A DNA stretch of 64,000 nucleotides from an uncultured Streptomyces sp. (lineage in GTDB: Bacteria; Actinomycetota; Actinomycetes; Streptomycetales; Streptomycetaceae): positions 358,616 through 422,615 of the forward strand of contig NZ_CANLBS010000006.1 of assembly GCF_947488945.1 (NCBI RefSeq), in the 5' to 3' direction. This document shows, one piece after another, positions 37,578 through 45,838 of this stretch (its first letter is position 1; the number at the start of each line of letters is the position of its first letter). The notes below the pieces were generated by a model. The model saw nothing but the letters and a program-made list of their open reading frames with translations. It did not search any database and had not been told where the DNA came from. A program made the translations under genes and the position numbers.

Positions 37578-38762
37578 CTACGGGCGGCGCGTGGCCGGCG
37601 TGGTGCGCTGCGGTGGCGCGGCCGGAAGTGTCGTCCCTGGGGCGGGGCGTGGGCGGGCCCGCAGCACGGGGGTGCGGTGCGGCGGCAGGACGGCCACGGT
37701 CGCGCCGAGGTCCTCGGCTGCCTCGTGCACTTCACGGGTGAGGAAGTCGAGTTGCCGGCCGAGCGCGGCGAGCCGGACAGCGATCTGCCGGCCCTGCACG
37801 GTCTCCAGCGCAGAAGCGAACTGGCCTGTGGTCTCCACGAGTTCCTGGAGACGGATCATCGGACCCGCGTTGTACCCGCGCTGGGTGGCGGTGAGTAGCG
37901 CGTTGGACGCGTCCCCGGCGGTCTGGGCCTCGATGACGTCCCGGATGAGTTCCTGCAGCGAGACCTCGGGGGCGGGTGCCGGGCGGTTGAACCGGGAGAC
38001 GTCCGCGCGCAGCACACCGGGCGGGACCGCGGCGGGCAGCGCCTGCCCGGCCTCGCAGTCGTGAACGTGGTGGCCGATCACCTGCCAGCCCGGTGCGTCC
38101 GGGTCACCTCGCAGGGCGACCACCGTCGAGTCGTCGTCCTCGACCAGGTACGCGAGGGTGATCGGCTGCCCGTCAGCGGCGTGCCACGACTCGGTCAGCT
38201 CCAGCTCCCCGCGCCGCTGCGCCGCCTGCGCCCGCTCGGTCCACGCGTGCTGTTCCTCGCCGCTCAGCGGAGTCGTGTGGTGGGGCCGCTGGTGCTGGTC
38301 GGCGAGATTGCTGGCGATATATCCGTGATCTGCCCAGGTGGCGAGGAGGGGCCACAACGCGGCATGCTGCGCGCGTTCGGCTGCCGAGCCGGGGGTGGCG
38401 GGTTGGTCGAGGGCCCGGCGGATCTCGGCAGTGGAGGCGGCGAGGCCGTCCAGCACGGTCCGCCATCCGGTGAGGTGCCGGGCGGGCGGCAGTTCGTCCA
38501 GCGCCCGGCGAGCGGAACCGAGCAGTGCGTCGGCGTACGGGGCCAGGTGCTTGGCGTATGCCTCCACGGCCGCCTGGTCACGGCGCGCCAGGGCGGCTGC
38601 GGCGGCGCCTGCGTGGACGGTTCGCCCGTGGCGGTCGCGTGTGGCGTCGAGCCCGGTCTCGGTCTCACAGTCGATGACGGACATCCGCAGCCGGAAGTCG
38701 CGTGCCCGGTGCGCGAGGTCGGCCGCCGAGGGCCGAGGGGTGGGGCCGTTCACGGATGTCAT
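37578..38762 (-). CDS. Hypothetical protein
   Basis: 394 residues, mainly helical, with a possible long coiled coil near residues 310-350 (LAALGRQLDFLTREVHEAAEDL) and a basic, Pro-rich tail. ATG 38762 overlaps the preceding stop (ATGA). No family recognised. May be structural in the transfer apparatus, by location only. Confidence 0.7.
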   Translation of the reverse strand: MTSVNGPTPRPSAADLAHRARDFRLRMSVIDCETETGLDATRDRHGRTVHAGAAAAALARRDQAAVEAYAKHLAPYADALLGSARRALDELPPARHLTGWRTVLDGLAASTAEIRRALDQPATPGSAAERAQHAALWPLLATWADHGYIASNLADQHQRPHHTTPLSGEEQHAWTERAQAAQRRGELELTESWHAADGQPITLAYLVEDDDSTVVALRGDPDAPGWQVIGHHVHDCEAGQALPAAVPPGVLRADVSRFNRPAPAPEVSLQELIRDVIEAQTAGDASNALLTATQRGYNAGPMIRLQELVETTGQFASALETVQGRQIAVRLAALGRQLDFLTREVHEAAEDLGATVAVLPPHRTPVLRARPRPAPGTTLPAAPPQRTTPATRRP

Positions 38763-39217
38763 CGGGACCGCCCCCCGCCCGAAGCCGTCAGGTGGACCGT
38801 CGGTGCGTAGGAGGGCTTCGGTGGGATCGGCCGGGCCGACGGTGGCGAGGTGGCGGGCGCGGTACCCCTTTGCGTCGTCCGGCCGGCGGCGGCCTGTGCA
38901 AGACGGCTGCGGCGATCCATAAGGCCGTTCGACGGGGCGGGCCGTGGTGGGTCGGCAGAGGCGGCGGGGTCGAGAGGGATGTCGGCCTGCACGGTGTATC
39001 CCTGGCTGCGCAGGTCGTGCACGGCCTGCCGGGTGCGGCGGATGCCCTCGCGCTCGGGTTCGCTGAGCCGGAACAGCCCAGGTTCGTCGGGTACGGGTTC
39101 GAACTGCTCGCGGAGCAGGAACCAGTGGGCGAGGTGCGGAGAGATGGAGGGGGTGAAAGAGGCGACGAAGCCGTGTTCCTTGCGGGTACCGAAGACGAAG
39201 TGGGTGCCAGGTTCCAA
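38759..39217 (-). CDS. Hypothetical protein
   Basis: 152 residues. GTHFVFGTRKEHGFVASF, HWFLLREQFEPVPDEPGLFR and RRTRQAVHDLRSQGYTVQAD look like one compact domain; the end is basic and disordered. TTG 39217 (GAGGAG 12 nt upstream) avoids overlap with the previous gene. ATG 39340 would add 41 Pro-rich residues and overlap it by 83 nt. Function unknown. Confidence 0.65.
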   Translation of the reverse strand: MEPGTHFVFGTRKEHGFVASFTPSISPHLAHWFLLREQFEPVPDEPGLFRLSEPEREGIRRTRQAVHDLRSQGYTVQADIPLDPAASADPPRPAPSNGLMDRRSRLAQAAAGRTTQRGTAPATSPPSARPIPPKPSYAPTVHLTASGGGRSR

Positions 39218-39257
39218 GAGGGTGGAGTTCTCCTCACATGGTCGTTGGTGGAGCAGG

Positions 39258-39893
39258 TCAGCGTCGGGGAGCGGGAGAGGGCTGACTCCGGGGGCGAGGG
39301 TGGGGGGCAGTGGCCGTGTCGGGGCGTGTGGCTCTGGCATTTGCTGGGGCCGGGGCGGGAGCGCTTGGGGACCGGGTGCGGCGTATGGGCTGGATGCCCG
39401 GTGGGGGTGCGAGGGAGGACCAGGCTCCGGGGTGGTCGTTGAAGGGGGTGTGTGGGTGGGTGGACCAGTCCACGACCGGGCCGATGTTCTCGTGGAGCAG
39501 GCTGATCACCTCGATGCCCTGCCGGTGCAGGACGTAGCCCCAGTCCATGTCCTGCGCGTCGGCGGTCTGGTCGGTGACCGTCATGCGCACCGGTGGGGAG
39601 CCGTCCGGAGTGATCAGGTGGTCCAGCGTGCGGCTGGGCCACTGCTCTGTGCCGATCAGCGCGGTGATGAGCGAGGGCGGGGCGCCGTCGAGGAGGTCCG
39701 TGCCCAGCTCCTGCCAGCCGACGGCGACGTCGTCGATGAGGTGACGGGAGAGGGCTTCCAGGTCGCGTCCGAACCTGTGCTGGTAGGCGGCCAGGAGCAG
39801 AGGCAGGTGGTGGCTGGGGACACCGTCGTGCTGGACGTGGATCCCTTTGTAGCCGGTGGGGGTGGGGCGGGCGATGAAGGAACGGGTCGACAG
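39258..39893 (-). CDS. Hypothetical protein with a CTG start
   Basis: 211 residues. The N-terminus STRSFIARPTPTGYKG and PSHHLPLLLAAYQHRFG is what I would expect at the front of this kind of mobile-element protein; then HLIDDVAVGWQELGTDL and a basic tail. The codon before it is CTG (39893), 6 nt after GGAGG. The nearest canonical codon downstream would cut into the conserved block. Function unknown. Confidence 0.65.
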   Translation of the reverse strand: MSTRSFIARPTPTGYKGIHVQHDGVPSHHLPLLLAAYQHRFGRDLEALSRHLIDDVAVGWQELGTDLLDGAPPSLITALIGTEQWPSRTLDHLITPDGSPPVRMTVTDQTADAQDMDWGYVLHRQGIEVISLLHENIGPVVDWSTHPHTPFNDHPGAWSSLAPPPGIQPIRRTRSPSAPAPAPANARATRPDTATAPHPRPRSQPSPAPRR

Positions 39894-39919
39894 AGAGGGC
39901 CTCCGAAGGGGGTGGACGG

Positions 39920-40462
39920 TTACCGGCCGGGTGCCGGTCCGGCGGGCGGGGCGTGCGGTGGGCGCGGGGGAAGCCCGGTCGCGGTCGGTGCTCGATCCGG
40001 CCGATGCGGCGCCGGCGCCGGATCGTATGTGGCGCGCAGGGTTGTCAGATCGGCTTGGTCCGCGAGGGCAGCCACGGACAGGCTGCGGCTGGCTGCTTCC
40101 ATCAGCAGTTTGGGCGGCGAGCCCTTCGCCGCGCCGCGGTGCTGACCGCGCCACTGGGCGGCGGCGTAGAGGTACTCGCTCACCGCCCGGAGTGCGGGCT
40201 CGGCGGCATCCAGAAGGTGCTGGGTGACGGCGCTGACCTCGGCGTGGCTCTGTGCTGCGGCGAGTGCGGCCAGATACGGGGCGAGGTCAGGGCTCGGCAC
40301 GGGTTTGTCCGGCAAGGGATGCTCGGCCAGGAACGGCTTGGCGTCCCGCCTCGCCCACCGGAGCAGGTCACCGCGGGTGGCGATGCCGTAGCGGGCGGCG
40401 GCGATCTGCTCGGCGACGCGGCCGACGTTGTCGTACAGCTCGAAGTCGGGGTTCTGGGGCAT
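39920..40462 (-). CDS. Hypothetical helical protein
   Basis: 180 residues, mostly helical (ELYDNVGRVAEQIAAARYGI, DLAPYLAALAAAQSHAEVSAV, ALRAVSEYLYAAAQWR), with a Pro/Arg-rich tail. ATG 40462 follows the lipoprotein gene's stop by 8 nt, with GAAAG upstream. Function unknown. Confidence 0.7.
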   Translation of the reverse strand: MPQNPDFELYDNVGRVAEQIAAARYGIATRGDLLRWARRDAKPFLAEHPLPDKPVPSPDLAPYLAALAAAQSHAEVSAVTQHLLDAAEPALRAVSEYLYAAAQWRGQHRGAAKGSPPKLLMEAASRSLSVAALADQADLTTLRATYDPAPAPHRPDRAPTATGLPPRPPHAPPAGPAPGR

Positions 40463-40470
40463 GGGTCTTT

Positions 40471-41520
40471 CTAGACGGAGGTGCTGGGGCCGGCAGCCTT
40501 GGCGTCGGTGCGGCGGCAGCCGTAGCCCAGCAGGCTGGAGGGCTCGGGCACGTTCGGGACGGCGGCGATGTCCGAGCAGGTGAAGGTGTAGGTGAAGGCG
40601 GGGCCGGGGGTGGTGCCGAGCCAGGCCCGGTCCTGCTTCTCCGGCACGATCCCCAGGCCCGGTGCGCTCACCGCGTCGTGCTGGGTGTGGGTGTGGGAGA
40701 AGACCACGAGTGCCCCCGCGGTGGTCTTCAGCGCGTACGCGTCGGCGAACTGCGGGTCGGCGGCAGCGAAGCGGGTGGTGCCTCGTGGGCCGAACTTTCC
40801 CTGCGTTTCGTCGTGCATCTTGATCTGGCGTCGGGAGGCTTCCGACGGGGTGAGGACCTTCTTCCCGGTCTGCTCGCCTCCGGTGGCGTAGTTGTCGGTC
40901 ACGGCGGAGCGCAGCACGCCGACTGGCGCGGCCAGGGATGACGAGGTGGCGTCCACCGCCGTGGCGTACCCGTCCTTGTCGAGCGCGATCTGCGGAAGCT
41001 GCTCGGGATCGTCGAGGTCGATGGTGGCGACCATCTCCCACTGCTTGGACTGGGTGCTCTGCGCCATGATCAGGACGCGGGCGTACTGCTGCAGACTGCC
41101 GGCCCGGGTGACGGCGGCGAACCATCGCTGCTGCCCGTCCTTCAGCCGCGGGATGTACAGGTCGGTGGCCGAGAGGTCGTACGACCACGGTCGGTACGGT
41201 TCCCGGTCGGCCTCGGGCAGGGCCTCGTCTTCCTGGATGTCAGCCAGCGACATTGCGTACCGGGGTCCGCCCTCGACGCTGTCGAGAAGGGCGCGATCCT
41301 GGCTGAGGCGAGCGAGGTTGTTGGTCTTTGAGTAGCGGGCGAGGGCCTCGCGTGCCTGCGCGGGGGTGAGCGCAGGGGACGACGTCGGCTTCGGCGCAGT
41401 GCTGGCCTGGGGTGCGTGCCCGGCCTCGGCGGCGCGACTGTTGTCGGTGCAGCCGGTCACGGCCAGGGCGAGGCAGGCCACGCCGACCATCAGCGGCAGG
41501 GGGCGACGGATGATGTGGAT
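40471..41520 (-). CDS. Predicted lipoprotein of the conjugation cluster, ATC start
   Basis: 349 residues. Read from ATC 41520, the N-terminus is a textbook lipoprotein signal: basic (IIRR), hydrophobic (LMVGVACLALA), lipobox AVTGC. Then a Thr/Pro linker and a large extracytoplasmic domain. ATC lies 5 nt after GGAG; the in-frame ATG at 41490 would drop the basic region and leave a defective signal. Its place inside the transfer operon suggests a role at the cell surface; function unknown. Confidence 0.75.
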   Translation of the reverse strand: MHIIRRPLPLMVGVACLALAVTGCTDNSRAAEAGHAPQASTAPKPTSSPALTPAQAREALARYSKTNNLARLSQDRALLDSVEGGPRYAMSLADIQEDEALPEADREPYRPWSYDLSATDLYIPRLKDGQQRWFAAVTRAGSLQQYARVLIMAQSTQSKQWEMVATIDLDDPEQLPQIALDKDGYATAVDATSSSLAAPVGVLRSAVTDNYATGGEQTGKKVLTPSEASRRQIKMHDETQGKFGPRGTTRFAAADPQFADAYALKTTAGALVVFSHTHTQHDAVSAPGLGIVPEKQDRAWLGTTPGPAFTYTFTCSDIAAVPNVPEPSSLLGYGCRRTDAKAAGPSTSV

Positions 41521-41550
41521 TTGGGCTCCAATGGTCTTCGAGCGGGGAGG

Positions 41551-42477
41551 TCAGCGAGCGTGCCGCTGCTGTGCCGGGGGGAGGACAGGCGGAGGGAGGG
41601 GCGCAGTTCGGGGCGGGGCCGCTGGTGGCCGGGGCGCCGACGGTTGCGCATCCAGTGCCCGCATCCGGTTCTCGGCGACGTGCAGGGTTTCTCCGACGTT
41701 TCGGATCTCAGCTGCGGCGTCGGCGAGGTCGTACGACAGATCGAAGCCGTCGTCCTGTTCCGCTTCCTTCGCCTTCTCCGCGGCTGCCTCGAAGAATTCG
41801 CCGAGCCGCTCCAGCAGGCCGTGGGTCGGCTCCAGGACCTGGTGGAGCAGAGCGGCGGCGTCCGCGTGCGAGGCTGCCCCGTTGAGCTGGTCGGTGAGAG
41901 CGAGGAGCACGTCGCCGTAGGCGTAGGCGGTTCGCTCTGCTCTCTCGCTGACGTCCGGGGTCTTGGACGGCTGGGGCGAATGAGCTGAGTGCACGGGTGG
42001 GCTTTCATGGGGTGCGATGGCGTGGGGCAGCAGCCCGAGCTGCCCGAGGTGATGGTCGAGGGCTGCGATCAAGGGCTGGGCGCTGCCGCCGTGGCGGGTC
42101 TCTGGTTGCTCGGGGTGATCGGGGTATGCGGGGGGAGTCGAGTCGTAGATGCGTTCGAAATAACTTGACCGGTCGCTGTTGCGTTCACGGGTCACGATCC
42201 AGCCCTCCGGGTCTCCGGGCGGGCGCTCGGACGGCGGCTCTTGCGGCGGGCCGATGATCAGGTAACTGTCGTCGGGGAGCGACACGCGCACGATGTAGGC
42301 ACTGAGGCCGAACTCGATGTCACACTCCAGCCCGCGCTCTCGCAGGGGCGTGGTGATGTGTGCGTGGCGGCGCCACAGCTCCTGCCACCAGGGGGTGTTC
42401 ACATTGCGGTGGTCAGGAAGCGGGGCGAGGGGAGTCGCGCGGCGAGTATCGGGGGTGCTGTCCTCGTCAGCGGCCAC
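41551..42477 (-). CDS. Hypothetical protein with C-terminal coiled coil
   Basis: 308 residues. N-terminal domain (WWQELWRRHAHITTPLRERG, YIVRVSLPDDSYLIIGPP), then a helical half (LHQVLEPTHGLLERLGEFF, AAAEKAKEAEQ) and a Pro-rich tail. GTG 42477 with AGGAGG. Overlaps the end of the small CTG-start gene by 11 nt. Function unknown. Confidence 0.7.
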   Translation of the reverse strand: MAADEDSTPDTRRATPLAPLPDHRNVNTPWWQELWRRHAHITTPLRERGLECDIEFGLSAYIVRVSLPDDSYLIIGPPQEPPSERPPGDPEGWIVTRERNSDRSSYFERIYDSTPPAYPDHPEQPETRHGGSAQPLIAALDHHLGQLGLLPHAIAPHESPPVHSAHSPQPSKTPDVSERAERTAYAYGDVLLALTDQLNGAASHADAAALLHQVLEPTHGLLERLGEFFEAAAEKAKEAEQDDGFDLSYDLADAAAEIRNVGETLHVAENRMRALDAQPSAPRPPAAPPRTAPLPPPVLPPAQQRHAR

Positions 42478-42712
42478 GGTTCCTCCTGCGGGAGGCCGGT
42501 GAGCGGTGCGGCGGAGGTGTCCGGCGGGTAGGGCCGGCTTCCAGCTTCGGAAGCGCGGTGAAGTCGAGTTCGTAGTCGTCGTAGGTGGCGATCAGGTCGT
42601 GTTCCAGATGGGCTTCGCGGTCGGCGACCTGGGCCATGAGGTCGTCCTGCTCGGCCTGGCACTGCTGGTACTCGGCCCAGTCGACGTCGCTGAAATGAAC
42701 GGGGCGGTTCAG
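42467..42712 (-). CDS. Small hypothetical protein with a CTG start
   Basis: 81 residues: NRPVHFSDVDWAEYQQCQ, EQDDLMAQVADREAHLEH, then YDDYELDFTALPKLE and a basic tail. There is no ATG, GTG or TTG at the front. CTG 42712 stands 5 nt after AAGGA. It fills an otherwise empty gap between two genes of the array and overlaps the next start by 11 nt. Function unknown; the acidic, helical first part could be a coiled coil. Confidence 0.6.
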   Translation of the reverse strand: MNRPVHFSDVDWAEYQQCQAEQDDLMAQVADREAHLEHDLIATYDDYELDFTALPKLEAGPTRRTPPPHRSPASRRRNRGR

Positions 42713-42760
42713 GGCATTCCTTGGGGGACGTGGGTGCGTTGGGCTTCGGGTTCGGTGCGG

Positions 42761-43333
42761 TCAGCGGCGGCGACCGCCCGGCGTGGGAGGTGGAGGCAGC
42801 GGCGGGCCTTCCTGACGGGTGAGCGGCGCGAGGAAGCGCTGGAAGCCGAGGTGGTCGTCGAGTTCCTTGGCCGCGTCCCGCAGGGATTCCGAGGAGCGCC
42901 GCAGGAAGGCGCGGGCTGAGGCGTGGTCGTTGACCATGCAGTTCGTGAGGTAGCGCCGGTCGGTCGGGGTGGCAGACCGGGGCAGTGCCAGGGCACACTC
43001 CGCAGTCTCGGAGAAGTGCGAGGCTGCGTGGCTCGACATGGTCGCCGCCGTGGCGAGATGCCTCAGGACGGTGCTGCCGGCACTGGTGGTGCGGTGAGGG
43101 CTCCGCGCGAAGTCGGCGGTCAGCCGGAAAACGTCGCGGGAGAGGTCCTGTGCGTCCGCGGCGTGCTGGAGCAGTGCGGGGTAGGAGGGGGTGGCCGGAA
43201 CGTCTCCGTTCTCGTCCAGCAGCTGCCACTGCTCGGCGGCGTTGAGTAGTTTGTCCTTCATCACGTTGAGCGTGCCGATAAGGTGATGGGCCTCGGCACT
43301 GGGTATCAGGTCGCGGTGTATGCCAGGTGTCAC
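42761..43333 (-). CDS. Hypothetical helical protein (AQDLSR family)
   Basis: 190 residues, helical, with AADAQDLSRDVFRLTADF like the protein at 19106-19576, then TVLRHLATAATMSSHAASHF and a Gly/Pro/Arg tail. GTG 43333; GAGGAA lies 10 nt upstream. It is just downstream of the VirB4-like gene. Function unknown. Confidence 0.65.
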   Translation of the reverse strand: MTPGIHRDLIPSAEAHHLIGTLNVMKDKLLNAAEQWQLLDENGDVPATPSYPALLQHAADAQDLSRDVFRLTADFARSPHRTTSAGSTVLRHLATAATMSSHAASHFSETAECALALPRSATPTDRRYLTNCMVNDHASARAFLRRSSESLRDAAKELDDHLGFQRFLAPLTRQEGPPLPPPPTPGGRRR

Positions 43334-43347
43334 GGGCGTTCTGTTCC

Positions 43348-44862
43348 TCAGTGCATACGGGCGTCAGTGTCGAAGAGCGCCAGTTCGTGGCTGTGCAGAA
43401 GGTGTTGCACGATGAAGCTCCGACCTGCGACTTTCCACAATCCGCGCCCTCGGTTGAGGTGGGCGATGGCGTCCATCTCGACGGAGGTGAGGCCGAGCAG
43501 GGAGGCTGCGGCGTGGAGTTGGTCGGTCTCCTGGCGGTAGATGATCCGGGTGCTGCAGTCGGCGAGAAGCCCTTCGGCCAGGGCCCGCCCCTGCGATCCG
43601 GCGTCGCCGGCGGTGAGTAGGTCGGACAGCCGGTGGATCACCATGAGGTTGGCGATACCGAGGCCGCGGCTCAGCTTCCACTGGGCCTGCATCCGCTGCA
43701 GCAGACCGACGTGCCGCATCAACCTCCACGCCTCGTCGTAGACGATCCAGCGCCGGCCGCCGGACGGATCGGAGAGGGCGGACTCCATCCAGGCGCTCGC
43801 GCAGGTCATCGCCAGGACGAGCGCGGTGTCGTCGCCGGAGCCGCCAAGGCGGGACAGGTCGATGGTGAGCATGGGCGCGTTCGGGTCGAAGGCGACGGTG
43901 GAGTGCGCGTCGAACATGCCGGCCAAGTCACCGTGGACGAGACGGCGCATCGCGTGGGCCAGGTCCCGGGCCGCGTCTCCGAGCTGTCCTGACATCATCC
44001 CGGCGGCCTCGCTGAGGAGACCCGGGTTGTTGAGGGTGGCGGCGACGTCGCCGAGGAGCGGAGTGTGGCCGGCACCCGCGGCACGGGTGACGACGGCGTC
44101 GAGGGCCACGTCCAGGGCGGTGTGCTCCATGGGCATCAGGTCCCGCCCCAGAACGGTCCGGGCCAGGGAGCCGAGCAGCAGCAGGCGGCGCTTGCGGATC
44201 TCGCCGACCCAGTCAGCCTCGGACACGCTCGCCGGGCGCGGGGCCGCGTCCAGAGGATTCAGGCGTCCCGGCAGCCCAGGGCCAAGAGCGACGGACCGGC
44301 CTCCGAGCGCCTCAGCCACCGGCGTCCACTCGCCCTTCGGGTCGCACGGCACATAGACGCGGTACCCGAAGGCCACCGACCGCAGCGCGAAGGACTTGGC
44401 CAGTGCGCTCTTGCCCTGGCCGATCACCCCGGCCAGCAGGAGGTTGGGGTTGGTGAACCCCTCGACCTTGCCGTACAGCGCGAACGGATCGAAAACGAAG
44501 GACGCCTCCGCATGGACATCGCGCCCGACGTAGATGCCTTCGGCGCCGAGTCCGCCTTCGGCCAGGAAGGGGTAGGCGCCGGCGGCCACAGCGGTGGTCA
44601 TGCGGTGTGCGGGCAGCTTCAGCCGGTTCTGGCGGGCGGAGGCGGGCCCGGGGCGTCCGCTCGGCGGGTAGAGCGGAGCGGGCGTCTCATGCTCGGCGGG
44701 TGCGGTGCCTGTTTGGTGGGCGCTGGCTTCGGCACGGGCCTTGGCGGTGGCTTCGGCGAGCTGGCGACGGGCTTCCTTGCGGCTGGCCCGGTCGGTCCCA
44801 TGCGGGGTGAACAGGGGGCTGGCGGAGGCGCGGCGGGCGCGGCGGTTGGGCCGGTGGCTCAT
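43348..44862 (-). CDS. VirB4-like conjugation ATPase
   Basis: 504 residues. Basic N-terminal region, then a VirB4/TraC-type ATPase domain with Walker A GVIGQGKSA (about 145-153), DPKGEW, Walker B WIVYDEAW (about 370-380) and MVIHRLSD after it. It powers the type IV secretion channel. It is shorter than Gram-negative VirB4 because the N-terminal part corresponds to the separate SCO6880-type protein encoded upstream, as in other actinomycetes. ATG 44862. Confidence 0.9.
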   Translation of the reverse strand: MSHRPNRRARRASASPLFTPHGTDRASRKEARRQLAEATAKARAEASAHQTGTAPAEHETPAPLYPPSGRPGPASARQNRLKLPAHRMTTAVAAGAYPFLAEGGLGAEGIYVGRDVHAEASFVFDPFALYGKVEGFTNPNLLLAGVIGQGKSALAKSFALRSVAFGYRVYVPCDPKGEWTPVAEALGGRSVALGPGLPGRLNPLDAAPRPASVSEADWVGEIRKRRLLLLGSLARTVLGRDLMPMEHTALDVALDAVVTRAAGAGHTPLLGDVAATLNNPGLLSEAAGMMSGQLGDAARDLAHAMRRLVHGDLAGMFDAHSTVAFDPNAPMLTIDLSRLGGSGDDTALVLAMTCASAWMESALSDPSGGRRWIVYDEAWRLMRHVGLLQRMQAQWKLSRGLGIANLMVIHRLSDLLTAGDAGSQGRALAEGLLADCSTRIIYRQETDQLHAAASLLGLTSVEMDAIAHLNRGRGLWKVAGRSFIVQHLLHSHELALFDTDARMH

Positions 44863-44890
44863 CGGGGGCGCTCGATTCTGCGGGTGGTGC

Positions 44891-45328
44891 TCATCGCGCG
44901 CATGCCGTGGTGTGCGCGCGGAGGTCGGTGGGGGTGGTCTTGCGCCGGATGATGTGCCCGGCGGCGAGGTGGCGCTGGCAGATCGTGAGGACTGTCGGTC
45001 CCTCGGGAAGCTGTTCGGGGCGGCACTCGGTGGATTTGGCAGTCGTGGTCGGCAGCCGGTGGAAGGCTGCGTGGGTTTCGGTGGCGGCCTGCCACAGCCG
45101 GGTCCGCGCGGTGGCGAGGTGGCGCCCGGCAGCGGGGTTCTGGGGCCGGGTGGTGTCTGCGAGCTGGTCCAGAAGCTGGTGCAGCGTGGTCAGGTGGGCG
45201 TGCAGCACGTCCAGGTGAACGCGGTCGGCGGCGCGGTCCTGGGCGGGCAGGCTCCGGGCGTGGTGGCGGATGCCGGCGGTGGCGGCACGCAGATAGGGCT
45301 GCGCTTCGTGCGCGGGACTGGTGTTCAA
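44891..45328 (-). CDS. Hypothetical helical protein
   Basis: 145 residues. Helices RVHLDVLHAHLTTLHQLLDQL and GRHLATARTRLWQAATETHAA, then LTICQRHLAAGHIIRRKTTP. TTG 45328 with AAGGA upstream. Function unknown. Confidence 0.65.
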   Translation of the reverse strand: MNTSPAHEAQPYLRAATAGIRHHARSLPAQDRAADRVHLDVLHAHLTTLHQLLDQLADTTRPQNPAAGRHLATARTRLWQAATETHAAFHRLPTTTAKSTECRPEQLPEGPTVLTICQRHLAAGHIIRRKTTPTDLRAHTTACAR

Positions 45329-45353
45329 GAAGGTCCTTGCTGGGTCGGTGAGG

Positions 45354-45824
45354 TCAGCGGCGACGGGGGCCTGAGTCGGGCGCTGTCTGGGTGGGGCGAC
45401 AGGCCGGAGATGGTGCCGGAGGCGGCTGGGTCGGCCTCGCGGGCGTCGTTGCGAGCACCCCGTGCAGTTGGGCGAGGCCGGAGAGCCAGCGTGTGACGAG
45501 CTGTTCGCTCACCCATCCATAAGTCTGTGGAGGGCGGGTGAGGATGGTGACGAGGGCCGCAGCCGTGAGGTCCCGCAGATCGTGGGGGAGCGGCGGCAGG
45601 GGTTTGTGCGGGCCGTACACGGGGTGGAGAGGCTCGCCGCCGGGGCAGGACGAGGCGATCACCGCTGCGGCTGCGACCGTCACTTCCCAGTTCTCGATCC
45701 TGGTGCTGACCGGTTCGGAGAGGGCGTGGCGCAGGAGAACCTCGGGCACGCCTGACCGGTCGAGCAGCAAGGCGTAGTCGGCTGCCAGGTCATTGTCGAA
45801 GGGGCCGGTGCCCCATGTGCCGAT
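45354..45824 (-). CDS. DUF4259 domain protein with an ATC start
   Basis: 156 residues. GTWGTGPFDNDLAADYALLL is the hallmark N-terminus of DUF4259 proteins, which normally read M-G-x-W-G-x-G-x-F-D-N-D from the first residue. Here that first codon is ATC (45824), 7 nt after GGAGGA. Next downstream canonical start is TTG inside the first helix, after the motif. The stop of the upstream gene is 15 nt away. C-terminus is Pro-rich. Function of DUF4259 unknown. Confidence 0.8.
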   Translation of the reverse strand: MGTWGTGPFDNDLAADYALLLDRSGVPEVLLRHALSEPVSTRIENWEVTVAAAAVIASSCPGGEPLHPVYGPHKPLPPLPHDLRDLTAAALVTILTRPPQTYGWVSEQLVTRWLSGLAQLHGVLATTPARPTQPPPAPSPACRPTQTAPDSGPRRR

Positions 45825-45838
45825 GGTGGACTCCTCCG

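Noticed and set aside
44859..45095. A 78-codon minus-strand frame next to the VirB4-like gene
   Set aside because: Shadow of the 145-residue gene in another frame; His/Arg/Pro-rich composition.
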